Shown one piece after another: positions 8,932-17,628 of a stretch of 64,000 nt of DNA. The position numbers were made by a program, and so were the translations under genes. The notes beneath the pieces were generated by a model. That model was not told the origin of the DNA. It saw only the letters and a program-made list of their open reading frames with translations, and searched no databases. The stretch's first letter is position 1. Each line of letters opens with the position of its first letter. The stretch is from contig JAGMBO010000023.1 in NCBI GenBank assembly GCA_023129715.1, forward strand, positions 1 through 64,000, written 5' to 3'. The stretch is from Candidatus Eiseniibacteriota bacterium (GTDB lineage: Bacteria > Eisenbacteria > RBG-16-71-46 > CAIMUX01 > WJJG01).

Positions 8932-9725
8932 CTCTCCCCAGCACCCGGCTCCGCCGGGGGCCCGCTCGCCCGCGCCGTCTCGACCGCCTTGAGGAAGGGC
9001 TGGAAGAGATCGATCGGCACCGGGAAGATCGTCGTCGAGTTGTTCTCGGCGGCGACATCGCTGAGCGTCTGCAAGTAGCGCAGCTGGATCGCGACAGGGA
9101 AGCGTCCGATCACCTCGGCCGCCTGGGAGAGCCGCCCCGAGGCCTGGAACTCGCCCTCGGCCACGATCACCCTGGCGCGCCGCTCGCGCTCCGCCTCGGC
9201 CTGACGCGCCATCGCGCGCTTCATCTCCGTCGGCAGGTCGACATCCTTGACCTCGACGGAGGAGACCTTGATGCCCCAGGGGTCGGTCTGCTTGTCGATG
9301 ATGATCTGCAATTCCTGGTTGATCTTCTCGCGCTCGGCAAGCAACTCGTCGAGCTCCGCTTGGCCAAGGATACTGCGTAGGGTCGTCTGGGCGAGCTGGG
9401 AGGTGGCGTAGAGGAAGTTCTCGACCTCGATCACCGAATTGGCCGGCTCCATGACCCGGAAGTAGATCACCGCGTTGACCTTGACCGAGACGTTGTCCCG
9501 CGTGATCACATCCTGCGGCGGGACATCCATCACCACCACGCGCAGGCTCACCTTGACCATCCGGTCGAGGACCGGGATCAGCAGAATCAGGCCCGGCCCC
9601 TTGACCCCGATCATCCGCCCGAGCCGGAAGATCACCCCCCGCTCGTACTCACGCAGCACGCGGATGGCGTTCGAGAGGATCATGACGATCAGAATGATGA
9701 TGACAACGAGCGCCGTGAGACCCAT
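8928..9725 (-). CDS. slipin, stomatin/prohibitin-type SPFH membrane protein
   Basis: An N-terminal membrane segment ([16 protein letters not shown]) is followed by the SPFH/band-7 domain: [73 protein letters not shown] charged coiled-coil tail then ends in the slipin signature [23 protein letters not shown]. It lies directly behind the NfeD-type protease gene, the classic partner of bacterial slipins. The pair is thought to form membrane-organising complexes in which the protease cleaves the slipin C-terminus. Confidence 0.93.
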   Translation of the reverse strand: MGLTALVVIIILIVMILSNAIRVLREYERGVIFRLGRMIGVKGPGLILLIPVLDRMVKVSLRVVVMDVPPQDVITRDNVSVKVNAVIYFRVMEPANSVIEVENFLYATSQLAQTTLRSILGQAELDELLAEREKINQELQIIIDKQTDPWGIKVSSVEVKDVDLPTEMKRAMARQAEAERERRARVIVAEGEFQASGRLSQAAEVIGRFPVAIQLRYLQTLSDVAAENNSTTIFPVPIDLFQPFLKAVETARASGPPAEPGAGES

Positions 9726-9750
9726 GGCCGATTACCTCCCTGTAGGTTCC

Positions 9751-11157
9751 CTAAGTCGCCGCGGACTCCCCCAACGGCTCGACTTCGATTTCCATGCCCC
9801 TGACCTCCCGGACCCGCACGCGCTGGCCCCGGCGCACGGGCGTGCGACTCGACGCATTCCAGATCTCGCCGTGCACGAAGACGCGGCCGCGCGCATCGAA
9901 GTCGCTCAAGGCCTCCCCGATCCTGCCGACCAAGCCCTCGCGCCCGGTCACCGACCGCCGGGTCTGCGCCCGGAATGCCATGGCCGCCGCGAAGATGAAG
10001 AGCCCACCGACGATGACGACACTCGGCAGGACGACGCCCCAGGAGAGGCCGACCCCGGTGCCATTGGTCTCGAAGAGCATCAACGAACCGAAGAGTAGGG
10101 CGGCGACGCCGCCGATCGAGAGGGCTCCGTAACTGGTCACTTTGATCTCCAGCAGGAAGAGGATCAGCGCTAGCACGATCAGCGCGATCCCGGCCGTCCG
10201 CACCGGCAGCATCTGCAACGCAAAGAAGGCGAGGAAGAGCGCGACCGCGCCGACGATGCCGGGAAAGAGCGTTCCCGGATGCGAGAGCTCGAAGAAAATC
10301 CCCAGTATGCCGAGCAGCAGGAGCAGGTAGGCGATATTGGGATTGGCGATCGCCCCGAGCACCTGATCGCGCAGGTTCATTTCCTTCTCGACAACCAACG
10401 CCCCCGCGGTCGCCAGGCGCCGGGTCCCCGCGACCGTCTCCACTTCCCATCCCGCCAGCTCGCGGAGCAGATCGGCCGGGCTCGGCGCAATCAGGTCGAT
10501 GACGTCGATCTCGAGGGCGCGTTCGGCGGTCACCGAGACGCTCTGGCGCACCGCCTCCTCGGCCCAATCGGCATTGCGCCCACGTTGGGCGGCAAGCGAA
10601 CGCACGTAGGCGACCGCGTCGTTGGTCACCTTGGCCATCATGGTCGTGTCGGGCTGGGCCTGCCCCCCCGGAAGCCCGCCCCCGATCGAGACCGGGTGGG
10701 CCGCCCCCAGGTTGGTCCCGGGGGCCATCGCCGCGACGTGCGCGGCCATCATCAGGAAGACGCCCGCCGAGGCGGCGCGCGAGCCAGGAGGCGAGACATA
10801 GATGATCACCGGCACCGGCGAGGCCAGGATGCCCTTGATCATCTGCCGCATGGAGGTGTCAAGTCCGCCGGGAGTGTCGAGTTCGATGACCAGCGCCTCG
10901 AACTGCTCCCGCTGCGCCCAGCGCAGAGAGCGGTCGAGAAAGCCGGCCGTCGCCGGTTGGATCGCATCGGCGATGCGAATCCAGCCCACGGGTCGTGTTG
11001 CGCGGAACTCCGCCTTGGAGGGAGCCTCGGACTGAGCCTCGGACGGAGCAACCGACTCCCGTTCACCCGCGGGGGGCGCCTGCGCCCATCCTTCCCCCAC
11101 CACCACCAGCAGGAGGAGAACGGCGATCGGCAACACTCGCAATGCTCGCTTGGCCAT
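9751..11157 (-). CDS. nfeD: NfeD-family membrane serine protease
   Basis: A 468-residue long-form NfeD. Signal peptide (PIAVLLLLVVVGEGWAQ), then a ClpP-fold protease domain (about 60-240) with LVIELDTPGGLDTSMRQMIK, the nucleophile Ser in SRAASAGVFLMMA and the general-base Lys in AKVTNDAVAYVRSLA. Four to five membrane helices follow (IAYLLLLLGILGIFFEL, VALFLAFFALQMLPV, IALIVLALILFLLEI and others), then a C-terminal NfeD OB-fold (GLVGRIGEALSDFDARGRVF and GEIWNASS). It is the middle gene of proline dehydrogenase-nfeD-slipin, with 10- and 25-bp gaps. Confidence 0.93.
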   Translation of the reverse strand: MAKRALRVLPIAVLLLLVVVGEGWAQAPPAGERESVAPSEAQSEAPSKAEFRATRPVGWIRIADAIQPATAGFLDRSLRWAQREQFEALVIELDTPGGLDTSMRQMIKGILASPVPVIIYVSPPGSRAASAGVFLMMAAHVAAMAPGTNLGAAHPVSIGGGLPGGQAQPDTTMMAKVTNDAVAYVRSLAAQRGRNADWAEEAVRQSVSVTAERALEIDVIDLIAPSPADLLRELAGWEVETVAGTRRLATAGALVVEKEMNLRDQVLGAIANPNIAYLLLLLGILGIFFELSHPGTLFPGIVGAVALFLAFFALQMLPVRTAGIALIVLALILFLLEIKVTSYGALSIGGVAALLFGSLMLFETNGTGVGLSWGVVLPSVVIVGGLFIFAAAMAFRAQTRRSVTGREGLVGRIGEALSDFDARGRVFVHGEIWNASSRTPVRRGQRVRVREVRGMEIEVEPLGESAAT

Positions 11158-11167
11158 CAGACCAATC

Positions 11168-12085
11168 CTAGCGCCTCCGGCGATCGGCGGAAAGCCCCAG
11201 AATGTCGCGGGCGATCGTGCCCGCCATGCTCGGATTCTCGCGCAGGCGGCGGGTGGAGTAGGCGTGCCACTCGCGCCCGAAGGGAACGTAGACGCGCATG
11301 CGGTGCCCGGAGTCGACGGTCACCGCCCGCAGCCGCTCGGCAACTCCTAGCAGCATTTGGAATTCATACTGCTCGGGCGCCAACCCGAGCCGATGCACGC
11401 AGTTCATCGACTCGCTCACCAGCAGTTCGTCGTGCGTCGCGATGCCGACGTAGCTGCCGCCGCGCAGGAGGATCTCGAGGATGTAGAGGAAATTGCGGCG
11501 AATAATCGCGCGGTCATGCCAGGCAATTGCATAGGGCTCGATGTAGATGCCCTTGCAGAGACGCACATTGGCCTGCATCCCCGCCAGACGGACCGCGTCG
11601 TCGATCGTGCGCCGCAGGCACGCCTGCAAGACGACGCCGCAGTTGGTGAACTCGGCCCGGATGCGCCGGTAGACCTCGAGCGTGCGATCGGTCGTCGTCG
11701 CATCTTCCATGTCGATGCGCACGAAGGTGCCCAGTTCATGCGCCCGCGCGACAACCGGGCGGATCTGCTCGCAGGCGAAATCGGCGTCGAAGTCGAGTCC
11801 GAACATCGTCGGTTTGAGTGAGACATTGCCATCGATACCCGACTTGGCGATCGCGGTGAGCAGCTCCAGGTAGGCGTCGCGCGCCGCGACCGCCTGTTCC
11901 CGCCGGCGGATATCCTCCCCGAGGACGTCGAGGGTCACCATGCAGTGACCCTCGGTGAGCCGGCGGGACTTCTCGAGCGCCGCGTCGACCGTCTCCCCGG
12001 CGATATAGCGTCGCGAGAAGAAGCCGACCACCGGCTTGGGAACCAGCGGCATGACTCCGATGATCATCCGATCGAGGATGCTCAC
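11168..12085 (-). CDS. monofunctional FAD-dependent proline dehydrogenase
   Basis: Oxidises L-proline to pyrroline-5-carboxylate. At 305 residues it matches the single-domain (Thermus-type) enzymes, not bifunctional PutA. The barrel motifs are all present: LKPTMFGLDFD, VRIDMEDATTTDRTLE (FAD/proline pocket), VRLCKGIYIEPYAIAW, VGIATHDELL, YEFQMLLGVAERLR, and the substrate-binding YSTRRLRENPSMAGT. No P5C dehydrogenase is nearby; instead the gene leads nfeD and slipin in what appears to be one transcript, an unusual pairing. An SD-like GGAGG lies just before the ATG. Confidence 0.93.
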   Translation of the reverse strand: MSILDRMIIGVMPLVPKPVVGFFSRRYIAGETVDAALEKSRRLTEGHCMVTLDVLGEDIRRREQAVAARDAYLELLTAIAKSGIDGNVSLKPTMFGLDFDADFACEQIRPVVARAHELGTFVRIDMEDATTTDRTLEVYRRIRAEFTNCGVVLQACLRRTIDDAVRLAGMQANVRLCKGIYIEPYAIAWHDRAIIRRNFLYILEILLRGGSYVGIATHDELLVSESMNCVHRLGLAPEQYEFQMLLGVAERLRAVTVDSGHRMRVYVPFGREWHAYSTRRLRENPSMAGTIARDILGLSADRRRR

Positions 12086-12174
12086 ACCTCACCTCCGACA
12101 GAAGCGCACTCCGTCCCCGCGCTCGCGCCCTGCCCCCAAGGGGCGGCAGCGGCCATCATATGGCGGATCCGCGG

Positions 12175-12204
12175 ATCTTACGCCGGGGTAGAAGCGAGTG
12201 TAAA
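12175..12204 (-). promoter_or_regulatory. promoter TTTACA-18-TAAGAT for the proline dehydrogenase operon
   Basis: On the minus strand TTTACA (12204-12199) and TAAGAT (12180-12175) are 18 bases apart, about 90 bases before the proline dehydrogenase start. It is divergent from a second promoter 33 bp away. Confidence 0.5.
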
Positions 12205-12236
12205 GAGGCGCGGGGCAAGAGCGGCGCGGGGCGGGA

Positions 12237-12265
12237 TTGCCGTTTGCCGCCGGGAACCCTAGACT
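12237..12265 (+). promoter_or_regulatory. promoter TTGCCG-17-TAGACT for the secreted metallopeptidase
   Basis: TTGCCG (12237-12242), 17 bases, TAGACT (12260-12265). It sits about 60 bases before the GTG start and has the TAG-type -10 seen elsewhere in the window. Confidence 0.5.
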
Positions 12266-12328
12266 TGCACCCGACCGGGCCCGCCTCCCGGGCGGCGGGG
12301 GGAGTGCGGGTCGTTGAGAGGAGTGCCT

Positions 12329-15300
12329 GTGCAGGATTCGCCTCGGCGAGAAACGCGCTTCGGCCTCTGCGGGCTGCTCCAGCGCCGCGCCCCCGGGCTC
12401 TTCCTGCGCCGCGCCCCCTGGCTGCTTGCCCTCCTGCTCGGGCTCGGCGGATCGATGCCGGCCTCCCCCGCGGCGCTGCGCGCGATTCCCGCCCGGAGCG
12501 CCGCCGCCGCGGCGCTCGCGGACTGGACGCTGACGTGGGATGACGAGCGGGGAGAACTCCGTGCGGCATGGCGCCGCCGCGCGCCCACGCTGGCGAAGGG
12601 CGCATCGATGCAGGCAGGCCTCGACGAGGCTCGCGCCACGCGCCGGGCCAGCGCCTTCCTCGACGCCCACGCCGATCTGCTTGGAATCGATCCGCAACAG
12701 CTCGGCCCAGCCCAAGTGCATCGCGCTGGACGCCTGACGCACGTGCGCCTGCCCCAAGAACGAGATGGCCTGCCGGTCGAGGGCGCGGGGCTGCTGCTCT
12801 CGCTGCGCGCAGACGGCGAGCCGCTTCTGCTGCGATCGTCCCTCGTCTCCGTGGCGCTCCCCGCGCTCACGCCCGGGTTGCGTGCGCCCGAGGCGGGCGC
12901 CGCCGCGCAACGGACACTCGGCGAGTCTCTCCTGGTACGCGACGCCCTCCTGGTGATCCTCCCGCGCAACCGCGCGGGCACCCCCGGGGACCATTTCGCC
13001 TGGCGCCTGCGCGTGCAGGGCGCCGAGCGGGAGGGAACCTCACTCGTCTGGATCGACGCTCACTCGGGCGCTCTGCTCGCGCGCCGCTCGCTGGTCCACC
13101 GCCTGCGACCCGATCAAACCCCCGCCGGCACGCGTGCCGCGGCCGCAGCTCCGCTACCGAACAGAGATCCCGTGCCGCCCGCCGGCCCGACCGGAAGCGG
13201 TCATGAAGATTCCGCGCGGCGCGCCGCCGCGCCGCGATCCGCGGATGGGGATCCGGCGCCGAGTCGGGCGGCCCAGCTCACCGGTGTCGTCGTTGGTGAG
13301 ATCAGCGATCCCGACCCCTGGGGCATCGCCCGCATGGTGCCCTTCCCGCACGCAACCGTCTCCGCCTACGCGGACAGCGTGCAGTTGGCCTCCGGCTTCA
13401 CTGATGCATCGGGAACCTTCGACCTCGGCGAGGAGACGGTCCCCGCGGTTCGGCTGACCACGCGCCTCGCGGGCCGCTTCGCGGTTCTCCATCGCCACGA
13501 TCGCGCCCGTCATCCCGCGCTTCTGGAATCGGAGATGGCCGACACCCTTGCCTGGGATTCCACGCCGGCCCGCGCCGCGGAACGAGAAGCCTACATCACC
13601 GCCAATCGCATCCACGACCGCTGGCACGCGCTCGATCCCAGTTCCGGCGCTCCCGCCGGACCACTCGCGCCCCTCGACGAGCCGATCCCGCTGGTGGTCG
13701 AGGACACCCTGATTGCCTGTAACGCCTTTGCCTACGGTGACCCGGAAGACCCCTGGCTGCGCTTCTCCGCCGCCGGGAACGGCTGCACGAGCCTCGGCCG
13801 GCTCACCAGCGTCGTCTACCACGAGTATGGACACCTGCTCACCACCTTCGCCTACTGGCCGGCGGAGGCCCCCGCGCCCCTGCGCGAGGGGTTTGCCGAC
13901 TTCTTCGCCGCCTCGGTTGCCGACACCCCCTACATCGGACTCGGATGGCGCGGCCCGGGGACCTATCTCCGTTGCCTGACGCACGACATCGCGGCCCCCC
14001 TCAGCCCCCAATGCGCTTGGGATCCCCATTGCGAGGGGCTGCTCATCGCCGGGGCCCTCTGGGACCTGCGCGAGGCGCTGATCGCCGCGGCGGGAGATCG
14101 TTCGGCGGGCATTGCGCAGGCCGAGCATCTCTTCCATGCGATGCGCCTCGGACAGCCGGCCGACTACGACGAGTGCCTCTGGCTGCTGCTCTACGAGGAC
14201 GACGATGACGGCGACCTGAGCAACGGAACGCCCCATCTCTCTGCGATTGCCGCCAGCTTCGCGCGCCACGGTATCGGCACGTTCGCGCCCCACCTCGACC
14301 ACACCCCACTGGTCGATCAGGCCCTGGCGGGGGCATCCCGCCCCGTTTGTCTCGAGGTCACCAGCCTCTACCCGGTCGCGGCCGAGGGCGCGCGGCTGCA
14401 CTACCGGAACGCGGCAAGCATCTTCACCAGCTTCCCGCTTGCCGCCGAGACGGCGGGCCGCGAGGCGGGCATGACAACCTTCTGCGGGTTGCTGCCGGGC
14501 CAGGAGGCGGAAACCACGGTGCACTACTACTTCACGCTGCGCGATGAAGGCGGCCGGGAGGCGACCCTCCCGCCCGGCGCTCCGGCAGCCTTCTTCGACT
14601 ATCGCGTCGGCACCGACGAAACCGCCCCCACGGTTCGCCACCGACCCCTCTCGGTGGTGACCTCCGATGCGACCGGCTTCTGGGTGCAGGCAGAGATCGA
14701 GGACAACGCCGGTGCGATTGCCGGTGCACTCATCGAAGCCTACCTCGCTGAGATGCCGGCACGCGGGCGGGGGACCTGGACGCTGATGCCCAAACTCCCG
14801 GGAACTTCGGTCTACGAGGCTTGGGTCCCGCTCGGTCTGGTCAGCCCGGGAGAAACGATCCACTACCGGATGCAGGCGAGCGATCTGCCGCCCCGCAGCA
14901 ACCAAGCCTGCTTCCCTCCCTCGGGCACGCTCTCGGTGGCGGTGCGTGAGGGCTGGAATTGGGACTGCGAGTCGGAAGAGACCGAACTCGATCTCTCGAC
15001 GGGTTGGCGGCGAGAGCGGATCAGCGCGGCGGACGATCCACGCTTCCCCGCCCCCTCGGGAAGCTACCTCCTGCGGGCGGTGCCCGAGAGCCTCTCGGCC
15101 CCGGCCGATACGGCGCATCTGACCTTGCCGCTGCTCGATCTGTCCGGATGGTCCGCGGCCCAGCTCGAGTTCGCCAGTTGGAGCGAGATCCCCGATCTGC
15201 TCCCCGGGGGGGTCTTCGCCCGCGCGAGCGGGTCGGAGACATGGCAGCCGCTTTGGAGTTGGTTTCCGGCGCGGGCCGCGCCGGCTCCGGAAACAGCCTC

Positions 15301-16957
15301 GGGGAGCTGGTCGTGGCCGGTGTTCTCCCTCGACGCCTACGTTGATCAGGCCGTCGAGCTGCGCTTCAGCCTCCCCGGAAACCCCGGCGCGGAGGGCACC
15401 GCCTGGGCGCTCGACGATCTGCGCGTCGTCGCCGCGCCCGCGCTTGCGCCACCGGAGAACTTGACCGCCGGTGAGGGAACCGATGAATGCGTCGCGCTTG
15501 GCTGGGAGGCACCCGACACCAACGGCGAGGGATCCGATCTGCTCGGTTATCACCTCTACCGCGGAGATGCGCCGAGCAACTACGACCGTGAACCTCTCGG
15601 AGGCGAGCTGATCGCCACCCCCTCCTGGGTCGACCGCGACGTGATCAATGGCCGGCGCTACTACTATGCGGCCAGCGCGGTCTACGCGCGCGGGGAAAGC
15701 CCTCTCTCCGCCGAGGTTGGTGGCTGCCCCTATGCCGGGGCGATCGCCGCTCCCGCGGAAATCGACACGGATCTAGGCGAGGCGACGACGGGCGCCGATA
15801 CGCTGTTGATCGAGAATGCCGGCAGTGGACCCTTGGCGATGAGCTTCTACGCCGGCCGGGAGGACGACGCCTGGCAAGACCTCTTCGCCACCCTGCCCCT
15901 CGATGGATCCGCCCTCTGGAGCTTCGTCACCGTCGCCACCGATCCTGCCGACGCCGCTGCCCCCGACCTGCGGGATCTCGCCTTCAAGGAGATCGCCGGG
16001 CGCCTCGCTCTGCGGATCCGCTTCCACGGGCCGCTACCCGATCCGACCCGCGACTTCACCCTGGTCGTCCTGCTCGATACCGACTTCTCACGCGAGACCG
16101 GTTTCCCCGGCGAGGCGGTCGGCGCCGAGCGCCTGCTGATCCTCGGCAGCCGGATCTACGAGGCGACCCAGGGGACGACGACCGGCTACATCCTCGATTC
16201 CGACCTCGAGTACCTGGCCGTCCCCGCGGGGCTGATCCTCCATGCCGGCCTCGATTCCCTCGAGGTCGCCATCCCCCTCAGCCTCCTCGGCAGTCCCGAC
16301 TCGATTGCCTGCGAGATTCAGGTCGAACTCGAAGGCGATGGCGCAACCAATTCACAAACAATGAGATCCAACTCGGACCCCCTGGATTTCCTCAGGCATC
16401 GCCTGGGTCGCGACAACCCGACGCTCTCAGGCAGTGAGGAGTCAGAAGGAACAGCCGGAGACCGTCTGCCCGACGCCCCGCGAGTGCCCTGGCTTGAGAT
16501 CTCCTCGCCGGCCGGACGGGCAGCCCCCGGTGCCCCCTATCCCCTGGTGCTCTCCTATGCCTTCGACCCCGCTGAGCGGGGATTGGCCGAGGCGAGGCTC
16601 TTCGTGCACTCGAACGACCAGGCGACGCCCCTGGTCACAATCCCCCTGCGCATAAGCCTGGCGGACCCCGATCCGCCACGACGGCTCACTCTGGGACGCC
16701 CGGCGCCCAATCCCTTTGCCGCAGAAACCCACTTGATCCTGGCGCTGCCGCCCGGCGCCGCATGGCGGGTCGAGATTTTCGATGTCACCGGGCGCCTCGT
16801 GCGCCGGCTCGGGGGTGGGGTCGCGGAGGGCGGCAGCGAACCCTTGATCTGGAACGGGCGGGACGATGCCGGCCGCCGCCTGGCATCGGGCTGCTACTAT
16901 GCCCGGGCGTCTGGTGGCGGCGTGTGCGTGACGCGCACGCTCGTCTTGATTCACTAG
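12329..16957 (+). CDS. large secreted gluzincin-like metallopeptidase with Fn3 and FlgD-type C-terminal domains
   Basis: About 1540 residues. The GTG start is chosen because AGGAG lies 5 bases upstream (TTG at 12314 is in frame). A hydrophobic leader (WLLALLLGLGGSMPASPA) precedes an FTP/PepSY-like propeptide region (LPVEGAGLLLSLRADGEPLL, VWIDAHSGALLARRSL). The catalytic region has the zinc motif HEYGH in SVVYHEYGHLLTTFAYW and a third-ligand candidate Glu in REGFADFF 21 residues later, the gluzincin (M4/M36-like) spacing. A fibronectin-III domain (NGEGSDLLGYHLYRG) follows. Next is an 'Ig-like, SNDP' repeat interrupted by a DOMON-like insert, then a C-terminal domain with APNPF, VEIFDVTGRLVRRL and WNGRDDAGRRLASGCYYARA. 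It is probably exported and anchored or released via the C-terminal domain. Confidence 0.85.
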   Translation: MQDSPRRETRFGLCGLLQRRAPGLFLRRAPWLLALLLGLGGSMPASPAALRAIPARSAAAAALADWTLTWDDERGELRAAWRRRAPTLAKGASMQAGLDEARATRRASAFLDAHADLLGIDPQQLGPAQVHRAGRLTHVRLPQERDGLPVEGAGLLLSLRADGEPLLLRSSLVSVALPALTPGLRAPEAGAAAQRTLGESLLVRDALLVILPRNRAGTPGDHFAWRLRVQGAEREGTSLVWIDAHSGALLARRSLVHRLRPDQTPAGTRAAAAAPLPNRDPVPPAGPTGSGHEDSARRAAAPRSADGDPAPSRAAQLTGVVVGEISDPDPWGIARMVPFPHATVSAYADSVQLASGFTDASGTFDLGEETVPAVRLTTRLAGRFAVLHRHDRARHPALLESEMADTLAWDSTPARAAEREAYITANRIHDRWHALDPSSGAPAGPLAPLDEPIPLVVEDTLIACNAFAYGDPEDPWLRFSAAGNGCTSLGRLTSVVYHEYGHLLTTFAYWPAEAPAPLREGFADFFAASVADTPYIGLGWRGPGTYLRCLTHDIAAPLSPQCAWDPHCEGLLIAGALWDLREALIAAAGDRSAGIAQAEHLFHAMRLGQPADYDECLWLLLYEDDDDGDLSNGTPHLSAIAASFARHGIGTFAPHLDHTPLVDQALAGASRPVCLEVTSLYPVAAEGARLHYRNAASIFTSFPLAAETAGREAGMTTFCGLLPGQEAETTVHYYFTLRDEGGREATLPPGAPAAFFDYRVGTDETAPTVRHRPLSVVTSDATGFWVQAEIEDNAGAIAGALIEAYLAEMPARGRGTWTLMPKLPGTSVYEAWVPLGLVSPGETIHYRMQASDLPPRSNQACFPPSGTLSVAVREGWNWDCESEETELDLSTGWRRERISAADDPRFPAPSGSYLLRAVPESLSAPADTAHLTLPLLDLSGWSAAQLEFASWSEIPDLLPGGVFARASGSETWQPLWSWFPARAAPAPETASGSWSWPVFSLDAYVDQAVELRFSLPGNPGAEGTAWALDDLRVVAAPALAPPENLTAGEGTDECVALGWEAPDTNGEGSDLLGYHLYRGDAPSNYDREPLGGELIATPSWVDRDVINGRRYYYAASAVYARGESPLSAEVGGCPYAGAIAAPAEIDTDLGEATTGADTLLIENAGSGPLAMSFYAGREDDAWQDLFATLPLDGSALWSFVTVATDPADAAAPDLRDLAFKEIAGRLALRIRFHGPLPDPTRDFTLVVLLDTDFSRETGFPGEAVGAERLLILGSRIYEATQGTTTGYILDSDLEYLAVPAGLILHAGLDSLEVAIPLSLLGSPDSIACEIQVELEGDGATNSQTMRSNSDPLDFLRHRLGRDNPTLSGSEESEGTAGDRLPDAPRVPWLEISSPAGRAAPGAPYPLVLSYAFDPAERGLAEARLFVHSNDQATPLVTIPLRISLADPDPPRRLTLGRPAPNPFAAETHLILALPPGAAWRVEIFDVTGRLVRRLGGGVAEGGSEPLIWNGRDDAGRRLASGCYYARASGGGVCVTRTLVLIH

Positions 16958-16987
16958 CTCAGCATCCGCCGACAAAGGAGGTAGACA

Positions 16988-17419
16988 GTGCGCAAGATAG
17001 GCTTCGCCATCGCGGGACTCCTCGCGCTGGCGCTTCTGTTCTTGGTCAGCGTCCCGCGCGGGGACCATGCAGCGCTCACCGGAAGCCTCTCGGTGAACCC
17101 GGCCCATGCCGATGCTGGTGCAGGCACGGCCGCCGAGGCGGGGGGGGCGATCGCGCGCTCGTTCGGTGTCGGCGGCGTCCTGACGCGCGACGGGCAGCTC
17201 TGGCAATACCGCCCGGATCAGGATCGGTGGCTCGGGATCGACGAGGCCTTCCGCGAGGAGGGGCGGGAGACGCATGTCGTGCCGCTGCCCGTGGGAGTCG
17301 CGGAGATCGCCGAGATGGAGAGTTTCGGGTTCCTGGTCACCCAGGCCGGGGAGGCCTGGCTCTACGAATTCACCACCGACGCGTGGCGCAAGCTCCCCGC
17401 ACCCCCCGAGAAACGCTGA
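16988..17419 (+). CDS. exported protein of unknown function
   Basis: A 143-residue protein starting at GTG with AAAGGAGG upstream and a clear signal peptide (FAIAGLLALALLFLVSV). The mature part has two similar stretches: GVGGVLTRDGQLWQYRPDQD with WLGIDEA, and SFGFLVTQAGEAWLYEFTTD with WRKLP. Each reads as a beta-propeller/Kelch-like blade 'display value, then compute', so it may be a minimal two-blade WD/Kelch-like protein. It lies 30 bp behind the metallopeptidase and is probably cotranscribed. I do not recognise the family. Confidence 0.65.
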   Translation: MRKIGFAIAGLLALALLFLVSVPRGDHAALTGSLSVNPAHADAGAGTAAEAGGAIARSFGVGGVLTRDGQLWQYRPDQDRWLGIDEAFREEGRETHVVPLPVGVAEIAEMESFGFLVTQAGEAWLYEFTTDAWRKLPAPPEKR

Positions 17420-17458
17420 AATGAAAACTACTTGAGGGAACTCACATGGCGCAGCCGA

Positions 17459-17470
17459 ATAGTATACTAT
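17459..17470. promoter_or_regulatory. 12-bp perfect AT-rich palindrome
   Basis: ATAGTATACTAT is a perfect palindrome in otherwise GC-rich DNA between two exported-protein genes. It contains TATACT (17463-17468), with CTCACA 16 bases upstream, so it may be a weak plus-strand -10 and/or a dimeric operator. The evidence is composition and symmetry only. Confidence 0.35.
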
Positions 17471-17480
17471 AGAGTAGTGG

Positions 17481-17510
17481 GGGGCGCGGATCGCCAAGGA
17501 GATCCGCCCC
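17481..17510 (+). other. GC-rich hairpin in the leader of the Tyr/Trp-rich protein gene
   Basis: GCGGATC (17486-17492) pairs with GATCCGC (17501-17507) around an 8-base loop, extended by flanking G and C runs. No T-tract follows, so a simple terminator is unlikely. A second small stem (GGGCA/TGCCC, 17512-17525) is adjacent. Confidence 0.4.
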
Positions 17511-17531
17511 GGGGCATGGGTGCCCGGGGGT

Positions 17532-17597
17532 GGCATGTGGGTTTCCCGAGAATGGCATGTGGATCTCTCGGGGACGGCATGCGGGTCTCTAAGGTCT
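17532..17597. repeat. three tandem 22-bp imperfect repeats (GGCATGYGG...)
   Basis: Copies start at 17532, 17554 and 17576 (GGCATGTGGGTTTCCCGAGA, GGCATGTGGATCTCTCGGGG, GGCATGCGGGTCTCTAAGG), exactly 22 bp or about two helical turns apart. A shorter GGCATG lies at 17513. They occupy the leader just before the 17629 gene and look like protein-binding sites or a repeated RNA motif. Confidence 0.5.
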
Positions 17598-17628
17598 AGT
17601 CCTTCAAGCGGAAAGGCGGGTGACGGTG

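Noticed and set aside
13154-15553. A 799-codon minus-strand frame
   Set aside because: It lies wholly opposite the secreted metallopeptidase, which has a zinc motif and recognisable domains. The minus frame shows no family features.
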